Source: Diphasiastrum complanatum
Taxonomy: Eukaryota; Streptophyta; Lycopodiopsida; Lycopodiales; Lycopodiaceae
NCBI GenBank assembly: GCA_029204225.1
Contig: CM055096.1
Span: 35,362,390 to 35,426,389, forward strand
Direction: 5' to 3'
Length of the DNA: 64,000 nucleotides
This document shows, piece by piece, positions 35,057 to 45,011 of this stretch. Below the pieces are notes generated by a model. It did not search any database. It was not told where the DNA came from and was given only the letters and a program-made list of their open reading frames with translations. Position 1 is the first letter of the stretch, and the number at the start of each line of letters is the position of its first letter. Both the position numbers and the translations under genes were made by a program.

Positions 35057-37472
35057 ATGGCGTCAGATTGGAGCGTCCTTGTTTGCAATGGCCTTTTGCA
35101 GTCTCTTCACTTTGTGCCTGCAGCTGCATTCTTGCGATCCCATCCACCCGGTAACGCTTTTCTGGAGCATCACATTTAGTTTCAGTTTCTTTTGGCACTG
35201 GATCCCTCATTGCGCTCTATTTGAAATCACGCTTCTGTGCACAATGCTGTTTCAGCAAGAAATCACACTTGACATTTTAATTCAGTGCTTATAAAGAGCT
35301 TACGCTGCACACGTGCATCGCAAATAGTGTCGGATACTTTGTTGAGAAGAAGCGAGATGTCTACACTCACTGGAAGTGAAATGTTACTACTTGAAGCAAA
35401 TTGGATAGTCTATGGTGAGGGCAGAGAGGAAAGACTTTGCTGATTGCAAAAGAAGAGGGAAACAATTGAATGATTCAGTACTCTGCGAGAATTTTATTTC
35501 CTTGGCTGAATGGGAAAGACGGGGCTTTAACATCATTGGATTTGATGAGTATGATTGGCTTATCACAAACTTGTGTCTGTTTTGGCAGCGCAGGTGCTTA
35601 CACGACCACGCGCACTATGGATCAGGCATCTTGTTTACTCTTATGGGAGAGGCACATGGCACGTCTCTTCCAGTCCATGCGGTTAGTAGCTAAGGAGATG
35701 CCAGCACTTTATCCCAAAGAAATCCAACACAGCTCAGCTAATTGGGAAACCGGTATCAAATACAAACTACAATCATCTTTGCAGGTGGGGCTTGTAAGAT
35801 CCTTGGAGCTGAAAAATATGAACGACGAGCTTGTTATTAGTGTCCTGGCAAGTGGCAATACTGATAATGCTGAGCCCTGTCCACAGGTACATAGTATCCA
35901 TTTCTCTTTTACGTGATTGACACTGTTGCGAATCAGTCTTGTTCCAGTTTCTAGAAAGTCAAGTAGATTGCTCGAGCCTTTCATTGAATAGCATTTGGAA
36001 TTCACTGATGACAGATAGTCTTAATTTAGGTTTTGGGATCCAAGGCAAACTTAAGCGAGAAAGTTTGGAGGGAAACTAAGGGCGTGGAGAAATTTCAGAC
36101 TTTTTTATCAAGTAGTTCATTATTTTGCTTAATTTTTTATATTCTTTTGTTGCTGGATCTGGTCACGGCTTTGTGTTTGTGAAATCATGTATGTGCATTC
36201 CATTTTGCAGATTTGCAAATGAAAATTTCGACTCGGTAATATTTTGGAACTTACTATCCATGTTTAGAGCTTGGGTTTATTCCTAACCTCAATTTTGGGA
36301 TTTTGAATGAAAACTATGAAGCAGATTGGTAAGGTTGAGTTTTCAAATGTATCACGATAATTTTCTTACAGTAATATAGCTAATATCTGTATACCATACA
36401 CACTCCTATAGTTTCCTCCTCTGATTTGAAAAATAATTTATTGAACTGCTCTAGAAATATTGTTCAGATTATGAATCTCTTTGCATTTAAGTTTATTAAT
36501 AATGTGAATTTTTGCAGCAGAAGCAAAGTGTATGTGACTTGTATGTCCATATTTCAAGCCATGTTGTCCTTCCGCAAGTCACACCAGCCCATCTAGCAGT
36601 CATGGGCCCTGGGAGAAACCTACCTCTAGCAAAATTATCATCGTGGGCCAAGTAAGAAGAATTTAGACTTGTATGTCCAACAATGGTGTTCTTTTTGTTA
36701 GCATCTTGCTATGCTTTAATAATTCTTTTAGGGAAACAAAGGTGAAAGTGAAACATTCATTTGTCCTTAAAATAGCTAGCTTGTGTATGTTTTAGTATCC
36801 ATTAATTGACAAATGGAGCACCCTCTTCAGAACACGCCAGATTTTGGAGCAGCTAAGGCCTAGAGATGCAACCGAAGTTCTTCTCTCTAAAGACGGGCAT
36901 AAATTATTGGAAGGCCTTCTCACTAACTTCTTTGTTGTTGTCAACATGTACGAGCAATCTTTTCTCACCCTTGAAAAGTTTTTTGGTTTTAGCTCGAACA
37001 CCCATGATTTGTGCCAAATTGTAAACAAAACTTTTCTAGGGGCTTCGTTTGCAAGGAATCAGAACACAATAGAGCAAACATTATTTTGTAGTATTGCTGT
37101 CACAGTAGAGCGCATTTGATTCAGTTTTAAATGAACTCTCTCTTGAAAATGCATGTTTTTTGGTAAACTTAGAACTGAGAGGATTTAGTGTACTAGAGTA
37201 AAATATTTCTCTTTGGAATGATGGCATCATTTTAGAGAATGTTTTACTTAGTTTATGTATACGATTTTAAGTCTTTAAATTCAATTTTTCTTTTGACTTG
37301 GTCAGTTAGAAAACCAAATTGTTAATGAAAGTTAATATGATTACAGAAATCCAACCAAATATGAAGAAGGGCAACAACATAGCGAGGATTATCTTTGGGA
37401 AAATATTGAAGTTCAAACGGCACCATTGAAGGAAGGAGTGTTGCCAGGTGTCATTAGGAAACTAATTATAGA
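35057..37472 (+). CDS. Class IV PLP-dependent aminotransferase-like protein (D-amino-acid aminotransferase-like), 3' end missing
   Basis: Exons: 35057-35150, 35594-35886, 36518 (or 36521)-36651, 36796-36947, 37347-37472. The ATG at 35057 opens MASDWSVLVCNGLL. The first junction splits a Gly codon to give HPPGAYTTTRTMD and LLLWERHMARL, the N-terminal signature of plant D-amino-acid-aminotransferase-like proteins such as At3g54970. Further blocks are GRNLPLAKLSSWAK (likely PLP lysine), LRPRDATEVLLSKDG, LLEGLLTNFFVV (E-G...T-N-x-F cofactor motif) and VQTAPLKEGVLPGVIRKLIIE. The family uses PLP to transfer or eliminate amino groups; substrate unknown. The third junction is one base out of frame under GT-AG rules, and the last exon (~35-40 residues) is not found before copia DNA begins near 37.9 kb. 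It may be a recent pseudogene. Confidence 0.8.
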
Positions 37473-37954
37473 GTAAGAGACCTCACTTTCTATGTGTTTT
37501 TCTAGCACATTTAGACGCTACATATTGTTGAAAGAATGTGAAAGAAATGTGTATATCAAAATGTATTTTACGAGTTGATTTAATATTGTGACTGCAAGCT
37601 CTTGCTTGTATAAAATGTGTGTTTGTCTCAAACATTACTTGAGCTTGTGTCAATGTACTATCATCGTTATCGACCTCAGCTTCACAATTGATAGTTGTTA
37701 TCTCCTTCTTGATGTCTTCAATGGAAGTATCCAACTGCAAAAGGTGTGAGTGTACTAATTGGAACATTGCTTTGTGGGAGTCCAGCTCCTTCTGGTGAGA
37801 AGCAAGGAGTTGGAAAATCCTTATATTGTCTTCATGGAGAGTAGTGATAAGATTGTAGAGTGATGGCGACACCGGGGTGAGTGGAAGAGCAATATTAGTG
37901 CTTTCATTATGGATTTGATTAGATGGAGAAATAGGAATAGCAAAGATAGAGCTA
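37473..37954. other. Stretch after the last aminotransferase exon; unknown minus-strand frame
   Basis: Begins as an intron after donor GTAAGAG (37473). A 129-codon minus-strand frame (37872-37483) has helix-forming composition (LHEDNIRIFQLLASHQKEL). It could be a coiled-coil Gag-like remnant, but no family is recognised. Confidence 0.3.
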
Positions 37955-37989
37955 GGCGTGGGCTTGGGTGGTAGCTCTAGCTGAGCTAA

Positions 37990-38790
37990 ATGTATGGAGC
38001 ATCGATAGTGTGGAGCAGTGCTTTGGGGATGACTTACTCGTCACAGGAAGCAATAAGAAACTTATTGCTTGTGTTAAGAAAAATCTTTCTAGTGAGTTTG
38101 GGATGAAAGATTTGGGTTTGCTGCACTATTGCCTAGGAGTTGAGATTTGGAAAGGGAAGTGTTGTCTTTTTATCTCTCAAGCAAAGCATGCATAGAAATT
38201 ATTGCAGAGGTTTAATATGCAAGAGAGCAAGCCAATTAGCACACCCATGGATGCAAGCAACAAGCCATCCAGAGATGGTCCTGCATTTGTAGATGAGACT
38301 CTCTATCGTCAATTGGTGGGAAGCCTGATTTACCCTACTACCACCAGGCCATATATTGCTTATGCGGTTGGGATTGCAAGTCAGTTCATGAGTAAACCTA
38401 CCGAATCACATTGGAAGGCAGCCAAGCGGATCTTACGTTATGTGAGAGGGACTGTGACCTATGGGAATGGATACTGATGATGGTGACCTTCAGCTGGAAG
38501 GTTATTCAGATTTTGATTGGGCAGGTGATAAAGATGATCGGAGATCGATCACAGACTATTTAGCTTAGGTTCAGGGGCTATAGGTGCAACAAAAAGCAGT
38601 CCACTAGTGCTTTATCATCTATAGACGTTGAGTACAGGGCAACTAGGAGGTCTGCTTGTGAAGCTATTTGGTTACGACGCCTACTTGGACCAGCACTTTG
38701 TATGAGAGAAAGTGCATAGTGGAGAGATTGAGCTAATGTATTGTGACACCTTTACTAAACCATTTAGTAAAGATAAGTTTGAGAAGTTCA
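37990..38790 (+). pseudogene. Copia-6 reverse transcriptase - RNase H fragment
   Basis: Reads CFGDDLLVTGSNKKLI (active-site FGDD, with the Tyr-Val replaced), FGMKDLGLLHYCLGVEIWKG, LLQRFNMQESKPISTPMD, LYRQLVGSLIYPTTTRPYIAYAVG and HWKAAKRILRYVRGTVTYG. Beyond 38477 only scattered RNase H blocks remain, ending near KPFSKDKFEKF. Stops at 38193 and 38475 and later shifts. Confidence 0.85.
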
Positions 38791-38800
38791 AAAGAGGGGG

Positions 38801-39002
38801 TTGTTGAAGAGTAATGCCTATTTTATCCCTTTGGCTAAGCACTAATGTTGTTATAAGTTGTACATAACTCATGGGGCATGTTATTAATTAAATACATGGG
38901 ACCCTTTATTTGTAATTTAAATAAGTTAGTGCAAGTAGCTCACTGTATTTTCCATGCATGTGCATGAGGTGCTTGCCTCAAAAGGGACTTGGAGGATCCA
39001 TG

Positions 39003-39042
<40 letters not shown>

Positions 39043-39258
39043 GCAATACATTTCTTCTTCCTTGTATGAGATGATTGACATAGCTAAGTTTCTCAGGCTT
39101 TCTTGGTTGATCTAGTGTTGAAGTTAAGATACTCCATAGCTTCAAACTATCGCAGTCGGTCTGAATCCAATAGACGTAGTTGCATGCATCAAGGATTCCC
39201 CGCTCGCTTTTCTCTCTGTGGCGACCTTTACACAACGTGTAGACCTTGAATCCCAACA
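38801..39258 (+). repeat. Copia-6 3' LTR (probable)
   Basis: TGTTG...CCAACA ends, preceded by a purine tract. It contains a (CT)19-type microsatellite at 39003-39041. No second copy is available to confirm the right end. Confidence 0.5.
39003..39041. repeat. (CT)n microsatellite
   Basis: Uninterrupted CT dinucleotides. Confidence 0.95.
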
Positions 39259-40046
39259 TTGGAGTGATTGAATCGATCTGTGTTTGTTGTTAACTGAAAT
39301 AATAGGAGTAGTTCTCACCATCAAGTCCTTGATTACCTTCATGATAGATCTATAGCACTCATGAATTTTATCATCTTTTTCATCAAGGATAACCCGTGTC
39401 TCATTTGCACAGTCCTCCAAAGGCAAGTTAGGTGTACTTCTCTCGTCAAAACATCCATGTTATGATAAGTCTATCTAGTCATAGGCTCAAACAATTCATA
39501 AGTTTATGATTTGATAAAGTAGCCAACACAAAAATCATTTAAATGACTGAGCACTAATTCTTATCGGATTTCATTTAGTATATGCATATATATTGTATAT
39601 CCGAAGACTTTGAGATGGGTAATACTATTGCTAAATTTGTAACCAGCTGTTGAAAAAAATTTCAAAATGGACGATGGTGCCAAAACTAGAGCACACAGTT
39701 CTCAATGGAAAATGAACTAAAACACTTGTCATAACTCTTTATACAACTCAATCAGATGCTTTTGTCACACTTTTCCCACAAGCACCCTACTATATGAAAG
39801 ATGTGTATGAAGCCATGCTAGCTAGCTCTCTGTGGTCTGCAACCACTAACCTTATTTTTTTCATCATTGGAAATGTCTAGCTTTGAATCCATGCTACACC
39901 CAAGCTACTCACTACTACCAAAAAACCGTTTCACATCTACCTTTATAGTACTATGTAGAAGCTCTTGAAGAAGCATTATGACACCTGATTCGGTCAACAA
40001 ATGGTTGAGTTAAAATTTGTCGAAAAGCTCAAATATGGCATTTTTC
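39259..40046. other. No gene recognised
   Basis: AT-rich spacer. A 94-codon minus-strand frame (39426-39142) includes HECYRSIMKVIKDLM and is unassigned. Near 39913, CACTACCAAAAAACC resembles one end of a CACTA element, without a partner. Confidence 0.35.
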
Positions 40047-40337
40047 CACTACTATAAAAACATTACAAAGCGACAAAAATTAGCAACGAAAGAATATATA
40101 TATATCTATCACTGAGTATCATGTATAGCGACATTTATTTTCAAGGTAAACGTCACAATTTGAACATCACATAGCATCACATTAAAGTCACAAGTCAACA
40201 TTAAATAAACTGTCACTTGGAGGCTTATAAAGTAGTGACACAAAACTAAGCATTGCCTTGTGACATCTACTATAGCGTCACTTAGCAACATTGTGTTTCT
40301 TGCACTAAGAAATTCTCGAGTGATTTTTCTAATAGTG
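40047..40337. mobile_element. CACTA-like miniature inverted-repeat element (candidate)
   Basis: The left end CACTACTATAAAAAC and the reverse complement of the right end (CACTATTAGAAAAATCACT) share the CACTA terminus and an A-rich extension. The ~290-bp interior holds repeated GTCAC/GTGAC and GCGACA words like subterminal repeats. No coding and no 3-bp target duplication seen, so it is tentative. Confidence 0.45.
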
Positions 40338-40530
40338 ACGCCTATTTAGTGTTGTTGGGTAACGCTTAGTTTGTGATTCTTGCGACACTTTTTCCTTGAG
40401 GAACAATTTCCTTTCACAATCTCTTAATGACCATTCGATTGAGAGAGAAAGAGGATAGATGTCTCCAAAACACTACTCCAATTCCTAGCAGTGGTGGCTG
40501 CTTTGCCTCCTAGCAGCAAGAGATATAGAG

Positions 40531-40557
40531 AAGAAAGAAAGAAAGAAAGAAAGAAAG
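40531..40557. repeat. (GAAA)n microsatellite
   Basis: About six GAAA tetranucleotides in a row. Confidence 0.9.
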
Positions 40558-40756
40558 CTTTATTAATGTCTTTTTCATGCCAAAAGGCATATAAGACTAA
40601 TGAAATAAATGTCAAGTATGTGGTAACCATGGGAGCATATAAAACGTCTCCAAAACTATAATAAAGAAAACTTCTAGTGCAAACTAAAATGGACATGTAT
40701 GCGAGAGTGTGTGTGCATAATAATCCTATGTATCCATATCAAGATGTCAAGACTGC

Positions 40757-40801
40757 GATGCTGTTGTTGTTGTTGTTGTTGTTGCTGCTGTGCTGATGCT
40801 G
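40757..40801. repeat. (TGT/TGC)n trinucleotide repeat
   Basis: Interrupted CTG/TTG repeat. On the minus strand it would encode poly-Gln in a 96-codon frame (40964-40674) that also has an acidic start (SEDEDYDDDEDD). I do not regard that frame as a proven gene. Confidence 0.8.
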
Positions 40802-40974
40802 TAGAAAGATGCAATGCGAGCCGCAACATGAGAGAGCGCTGGAGCCTGCAGGCGTCGTCTAGGAGCATGAGCATGTGTAGTAGTACGTCTCTGCGTAGGA
40901 TGTCTGGTGGGCCATGTAGGCGGCTATCATCCTCGTCGTCGTCATAATCCTCATCCTCAGACACTAATCACGCG

Positions 40975-41640
40975 ATCTCTGCCTAGTAAAGAAGAAAGTG
41001 ATCAAAGGCTGTGAGGTAAAATGCTGGGATGTCCCGTAGAGATCTCTCCGCAATATGAACATCTCGCGTACCATCAGAGCGACACATCGTGGGTCCTCAT
41101 AGGCTATGAGAGAGCGTAGAGTGATAGGCATGTCTCGAAACAGGCAATGATATCGCCCTCTGATCTCATAGTATACAGGGCATCTAAAGATAAATTGGTC
41201 CTTAGACTCCACCTCACCTAGAGAGCATAACTGGCAAATTCACTCCTCTCTAGGAATACCGTGGAACCTCCCAGTCTCAATAGCTAGAGATGAGAAGACA
41301 CCTTGAGCTGTCCCAGTGTGAATCAGAGGTAGTGTGATAGTCTCGAATCCAAGTAGCGTGGCATGCCCGAGGTCCGTGATGCATCCAGCTCCAAGAAATG
41401 GGTCCAATAGAAAGCTGGCTTAACGCCTAACTGGTGACTCCAAGTCCGCTATAGATATGTGTGGTAGAGAAATCGTCTGATATATCGATGGGTGCCTAAG
41501 GGAAGCGCTGTGATGGAGATACCAAATGACTGAAGTAGGAGGCGAGATGCCTGAGAGAACCATGATAATCCGACCCTGTCTATTGTAAAGAACTCTATAT
41601 ACAAGTTTCTATAAGAGAACTTTAATTTCCACATATGGTA
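40975..41640 (-). pseudogene. LINE-type element, 3' end of ORF2 (RT C-terminal zinc domain), decayed
   Basis: Read on the minus strand with shifts and stops: SQLGVKPAFYWTHF-like sequence near 41430-41400, then LAIETGRFHGIPREE, a stop, ICQLCSLGEVESKDQFIFRCPVYYEIR and LFRDMPITLRSL. The I-E-T-G-R...G-I-P-R-E-E and C-x2-C...C arrangement is typical of the C-terminal zinc-binding end of non-LTR retrotransposon polymerases. It borders the insertion point of element A (41713). Confidence 0.5.
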
Positions 41641-41717
41641 TTCATATGGTATGCGTGATGGCGACATCTCTTGAGAACTACCCGTCCTCCAACAAGTAGC
41701 CAGCACACCTTCCTTAT

Positions 41718-42935
41718 TGTTGTAAAGCTACCTTTACAAGCTTTACTTGCGGCGCCATCGGCGCCAGCTATGTCCCCGGCGCCAGCAGCGCCCCTGCTGC
41801 TCCCGGCGCCACTGTGACCAGAATCCAGCCGGCGCCAAGTTCCTATGGCTGAAAATCTTTGATCGGTTCTAGCGAAGTCCAGAGAGCTCAGATCGATGTG
41901 CAATCACCTCACACGATCTAGGCATGATTAAAGGAAGCTTGGGGATCAATAAAATCTAGAGAGAGAAAATGACTTTCTAGAAAGAGAAAATTCTAGAGAG
42001 AGAAAAACATGCTTTACCAGCTTGGGTAGAGTGCTTGGTATGAGGGGGGGTGCCGAATCACACCAATACTACAGGGGAGTGCGGGTTGCGACTCAGGGCG
42101 AGCTCCAACCAAGTCTCAGCCTCCCTTGCTGGAATGTTGTCATGGCTCTCGCCTTGGCATGCTAGCGCCCCGAAGACTAGGGTCGGTCACACACTTGAAA
42201 TGTAACCTTCTCAGATTTATCAATAAAGTGGGATTTTCCTCAAACTGACTCTGATTACCTTCTGGGTTTCAGTGTTCGGTAAAAGCGCCAGTTGTAAGGC
42301 CGCTTTCAAAATTTTTAACTTGGCACATAGCTGAGGGTCGTATCCCGGGACGCCAGCGGTATGCCGTCGGGACCATTCGGTCCGTGGCGCCAGTGGTATG
42401 CTGTCGGGACCATTTGGTCCAGGAACTGGTTGTTTCCATATCTGTCGCGGCTTGTGGTTCTGAGTGTTCCTTGCATGAACGTGAATGGGTTAAGCTCTTG
42501 GGGAACGGGCTCTAACATGTCGGCTGAGTTGGATGGCTTGCTTGGGTGGATGTTACCTGTTTATGGCTGTCCAGTCTGGCGTGGCGCCAGGTTGGCTTCC
42601 AGCGCTCGTGACGAAGCTTTCAGTTGGTTAAGTCTGATGTAAGTCAGACCGCTTGCTTGGAATGGATGTTACTCGTTTGTAACGAAGCTTCGGGTTGGTT
42701 AAGTTTGATGTATGTCGGGCGGCTTGCTTGGAGGGAAGTCACCCACGTCGGGACCCCCGATCTGGCATGGCGCCAGGTTGGATCTCAATGTTGGTTTGCG
42801 GAACTTCAAGTTGGTTAAGTCTGATCGTTGTTGGCGAGTTGGCTGCTTGTATGTCAAGTGGGTTTGGATGGCAATAGTTGAAGGCTGGGAAGCTAAGTCG
42901 TGGTTCCCGGCTCCCTTTGGGATGCCTGCGCTACA
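41718..42935 (+). repeat. Element A 5' LTR (1218 bp)
   Basis: TG...CA ends, followed after two bases by the PBS. It carries several GGCGCC palindromes in the first ~120 bp, a purine tract with repeated CTAGAGAGAGAAAA, and an AATAAA signal near 42218. Open frames across it recur in every LTR copy and are shadows, not genes. Confidence 0.92.
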
Positions 42936-43815
42936 TGTGGTATCAGAGCCGACTAGCCGGTCAGCTATGCGAATCTCACGGAAATGGCCACGGTTTGGGG
43001 TTCATCAAGACAACTGTTGTGCAAGGTGCTGCCCACAGTGTAAGCACGGGTGCGTCCACGGTCGGGGTGGTTGGCAGGACGGGGGCTTGATGAGTCAAAG
43101 TGCTGCCCTTGAGGTGTAAGCACGGTCAGTTTCCGCGGTTCGGGCCTGGCGCCATCTGCATGTAGGACAGATGAGGCAATGTGCTGCCATTAGGATGGTG
43201 TAAGCACGGTCTGTGCCTTGTGGGGTGCGGGGTGACATATTCACGATGACCACCATTCGTTTAGCTATAAGGGCTATCGACCAAATTTGGTGGGGGCGTT
43301 ACTGAGGCAATGTGCTGCCTAACGGTGAAAGCACGGGTGCGTCCACGATTTGGGTGGTATGCTGCCGATCGTTTAGCTATAAGGGCTATCGACTAAATTT
43401 GGTGGGGGTGTTACTGAGGCAATGTGCTGCCTAACGGTGAAAGCACGGGTGCGTCCACGGGGGTGGTATATTCAAGGATAGCTGCCATTCGTTTAGCTAT
43501 AAGGGCTATCGACCAAATTTTGTGGGGGCGTTACTGAGGCAATGTGCTGCCTAACGGTGAAAGCACGGGTGCGTCCACGATTGGGGGGTACGTTGCCGAT
43601 CGTTTAGCTATAAGGGCTATCGACTAGATTTGGTGGGGGCGTTACTGAGGCAATGTGCTGCCTGACGGTGAAAGCACGGGTGCGTCCACGGGGGTGGTAT
43701 ATTCAAGGATAGCTGCCGATCGTTTAGCTATAAGGGCTATCGACCAAAAAGTGGTGGGGCGTGACTGAGGCAATGTGCTGCTTAATGGTGAAAGCACGGA
43801 TGGTTGGAGGGGCGT
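42936..43815 (+). promoter_or_regulatory. Element A leader: PBS and eight copies of a bulged hairpin motif
   Basis: The PBS is at 42938-42950. Then GTGCTGCC - loop of 4-8 bases - GGTG(T/A)AAGCAC recurs about eight times, starting near 43026, 43100, 43181, 43312 and then once per tandem unit. Each could fold as GTGCT/AGCAC plus GCC/GGT with a 3-base bulge. Loops vary in sequence while stems stay constant. Leader location suggests an RNA packaging or dimerisation signal; this is inference. Confidence 0.6.
43263..43800 (+). repeat. Dimeric tandem repeat in element A leader
   Basis: Units begin AGCTATAAGGGCTATCGAC at 43263, 43375, 43495, 43606 and 43726. Lengths alternate 112, 120, 111 and 120 bp. 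Odd units carry GATTTGGGTGG/GATTGGGGGG-type ends, even units a TATTCAAGGATAGCTGCC end, so a ~231-bp dimer has duplicated. The fifth unit matches the single copy found in elements B and D. Confidence 0.9.
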
Positions 43816-43820
43816 CCTAT

Positions 43821-45011
43821 TGTAGCGCAGGCATCCCAAAGGGAGCCGGGAACCACGACTTAGCTTCCCAGCCCACTTGACATACAAGCAGCCAACTCGC
43901 CAACAACGATCAGACTTAACCAACTTGAAGTTCCGCAAACCAACATTGAGATCCAACTTGGCGCCATGCCAGATCGGGGGTCCCGACGTGGGTGACTTCC
44001 CTCCAAGCAAGCCGCCCGACATACATCAAACTTAACCAACTCGAAGCTTCGTTACAAACGAGTAACATCCATTCCAAGCAAGCGGTCTGACTTACATCAG
44101 ACTTAACCAACTGATAGCTTCGTCACGAGCGCTGGAAGCCAACCTGGCGCCACGCCAGACTGGACAGCCATAAACAGGTAACATCCACCCAAGCAAGCCA
44201 TCCAACTCAGCCGACAGGTTAGAGCCCGTTCCCCAAGAGCTTAACCCATTCACGTTCATGCAAGGAACACTCAGAACCACAAGCCGCGACAGATATGGAA
44301 ACAACCAGTTCCTGGACCAAATGGTTCCGACAGCATACCGCTGGCGCCACGGACCGAATGGTCCCGACGGCATACCGCTGGCGTCCCGGGATACGACCCT
44401 CAGCTATGTGCCAAGTTAAAAATTTTGAAAGCGGCCTTACAACTGGCGCTTTTACCGAACACTAAAACCCAGAAGGTAATCAGAGTCAGTTTGAGGAAAA
44501 TCCCACTTTATTGATAAATCTGAGAAGGTTACATTTCAAGTGTGTGACCGACCAATCCAGGGCGCTAGCATGCCAAGGCGAGAGCCATGACAACATTCCA
44601 GCAAGGGAGGCTGAGACTTGGTTGGAGCTCGCCCTGAGTCGCAACCCGCACTCCCCTATAGTATTGGTGTGATTCGGCACCCCCCTCATACCAAGCACTC
44701 TACCCAAGCTGGTAAAGCACGTTTTTCTCTCTCTAGGATTTTCTCTTTCTAGAAAGTCATTTTCTCTCTCTAGATTTTATTGATCCCCAGGCTTCCTTTA
44801 ATCATGCCTAGATCGTGTGAGGTGATTGCACATCGATCTAAACTCTCTGGACTTCGCTAGAACCGATCAAAGATTTTCAGCCATAGGAACTTGGCGCCGG
44901 CTGGATTCTGGTCACAGTGGCGCCGGGAGCAGCAGGGGCGCTGCTGGCGCCGGGGACATAGCTGGCGCCGATGGCGCCGCAAGTAAAGCTTGTAAAGGTA
45001 GCTTTACAACA
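43821..45011 (-). repeat. Element B 3' LTR
   Basis: Begins TGTAGCGCAGGC and ends CTTTACAACA on the plus strand; the rc polypurine tract (TCCACCCCACCTTT) is immediately to the right. Lacks ~27 bp present in the 5' copy. Confidence 0.92.

Larger units (their letters stand above)
37955..39258 (+). mobile_element. Copia-6: 5'-truncated copia with 3' LTR
   Basis: Reverse transcriptase and RNase H debris (37990-38790), then a purine tract (AAAAGAGGGGG) and an LTR of about 458 bp from 38801 (TGTTGAAGAG) to 39258 (TCCCAACA). The 5' half is missing. It lies downstream of the aminotransferase gene and may have displaced its last exon. Confidence 0.7.

Noticed and set aside
35412-35693. 93-codon plus-strand frame before the GAYTTTRT exon
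   Set aside because: Lies mainly in the first intron of the aminotransferase gene and in another frame; the short 35057 exon gives a conserved, in-phase N-terminus.
39913-40047. CACTACC-A-rich motif at 39913 as the true left end of the CACTA-like element
   Set aside because: Its continuation does not match the right end as well as the sequence starting at 40047.
40674-40964. Poly-Gln acidic protein gene on the minus strand
   Set aside because: The frame depends on a simple trinucleotide repeat and has no conserved flanks or splice context.
42361-43119. Open frames of 60-135 codons across LARD LTRs and leaders, repeated at 47.4-49.5, 52.5-53.3 and 56.4-57.1 kb
   Set aside because: They recur only because the LTRs recur, appear on both strands and in overlapping frames, and have no domain or codon signature.
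43263-43800. CRISPR array
   Set aside because: Repeats are adjacent and 110-120 bp long with no unique spacers, in plant retrotransposon DNA.
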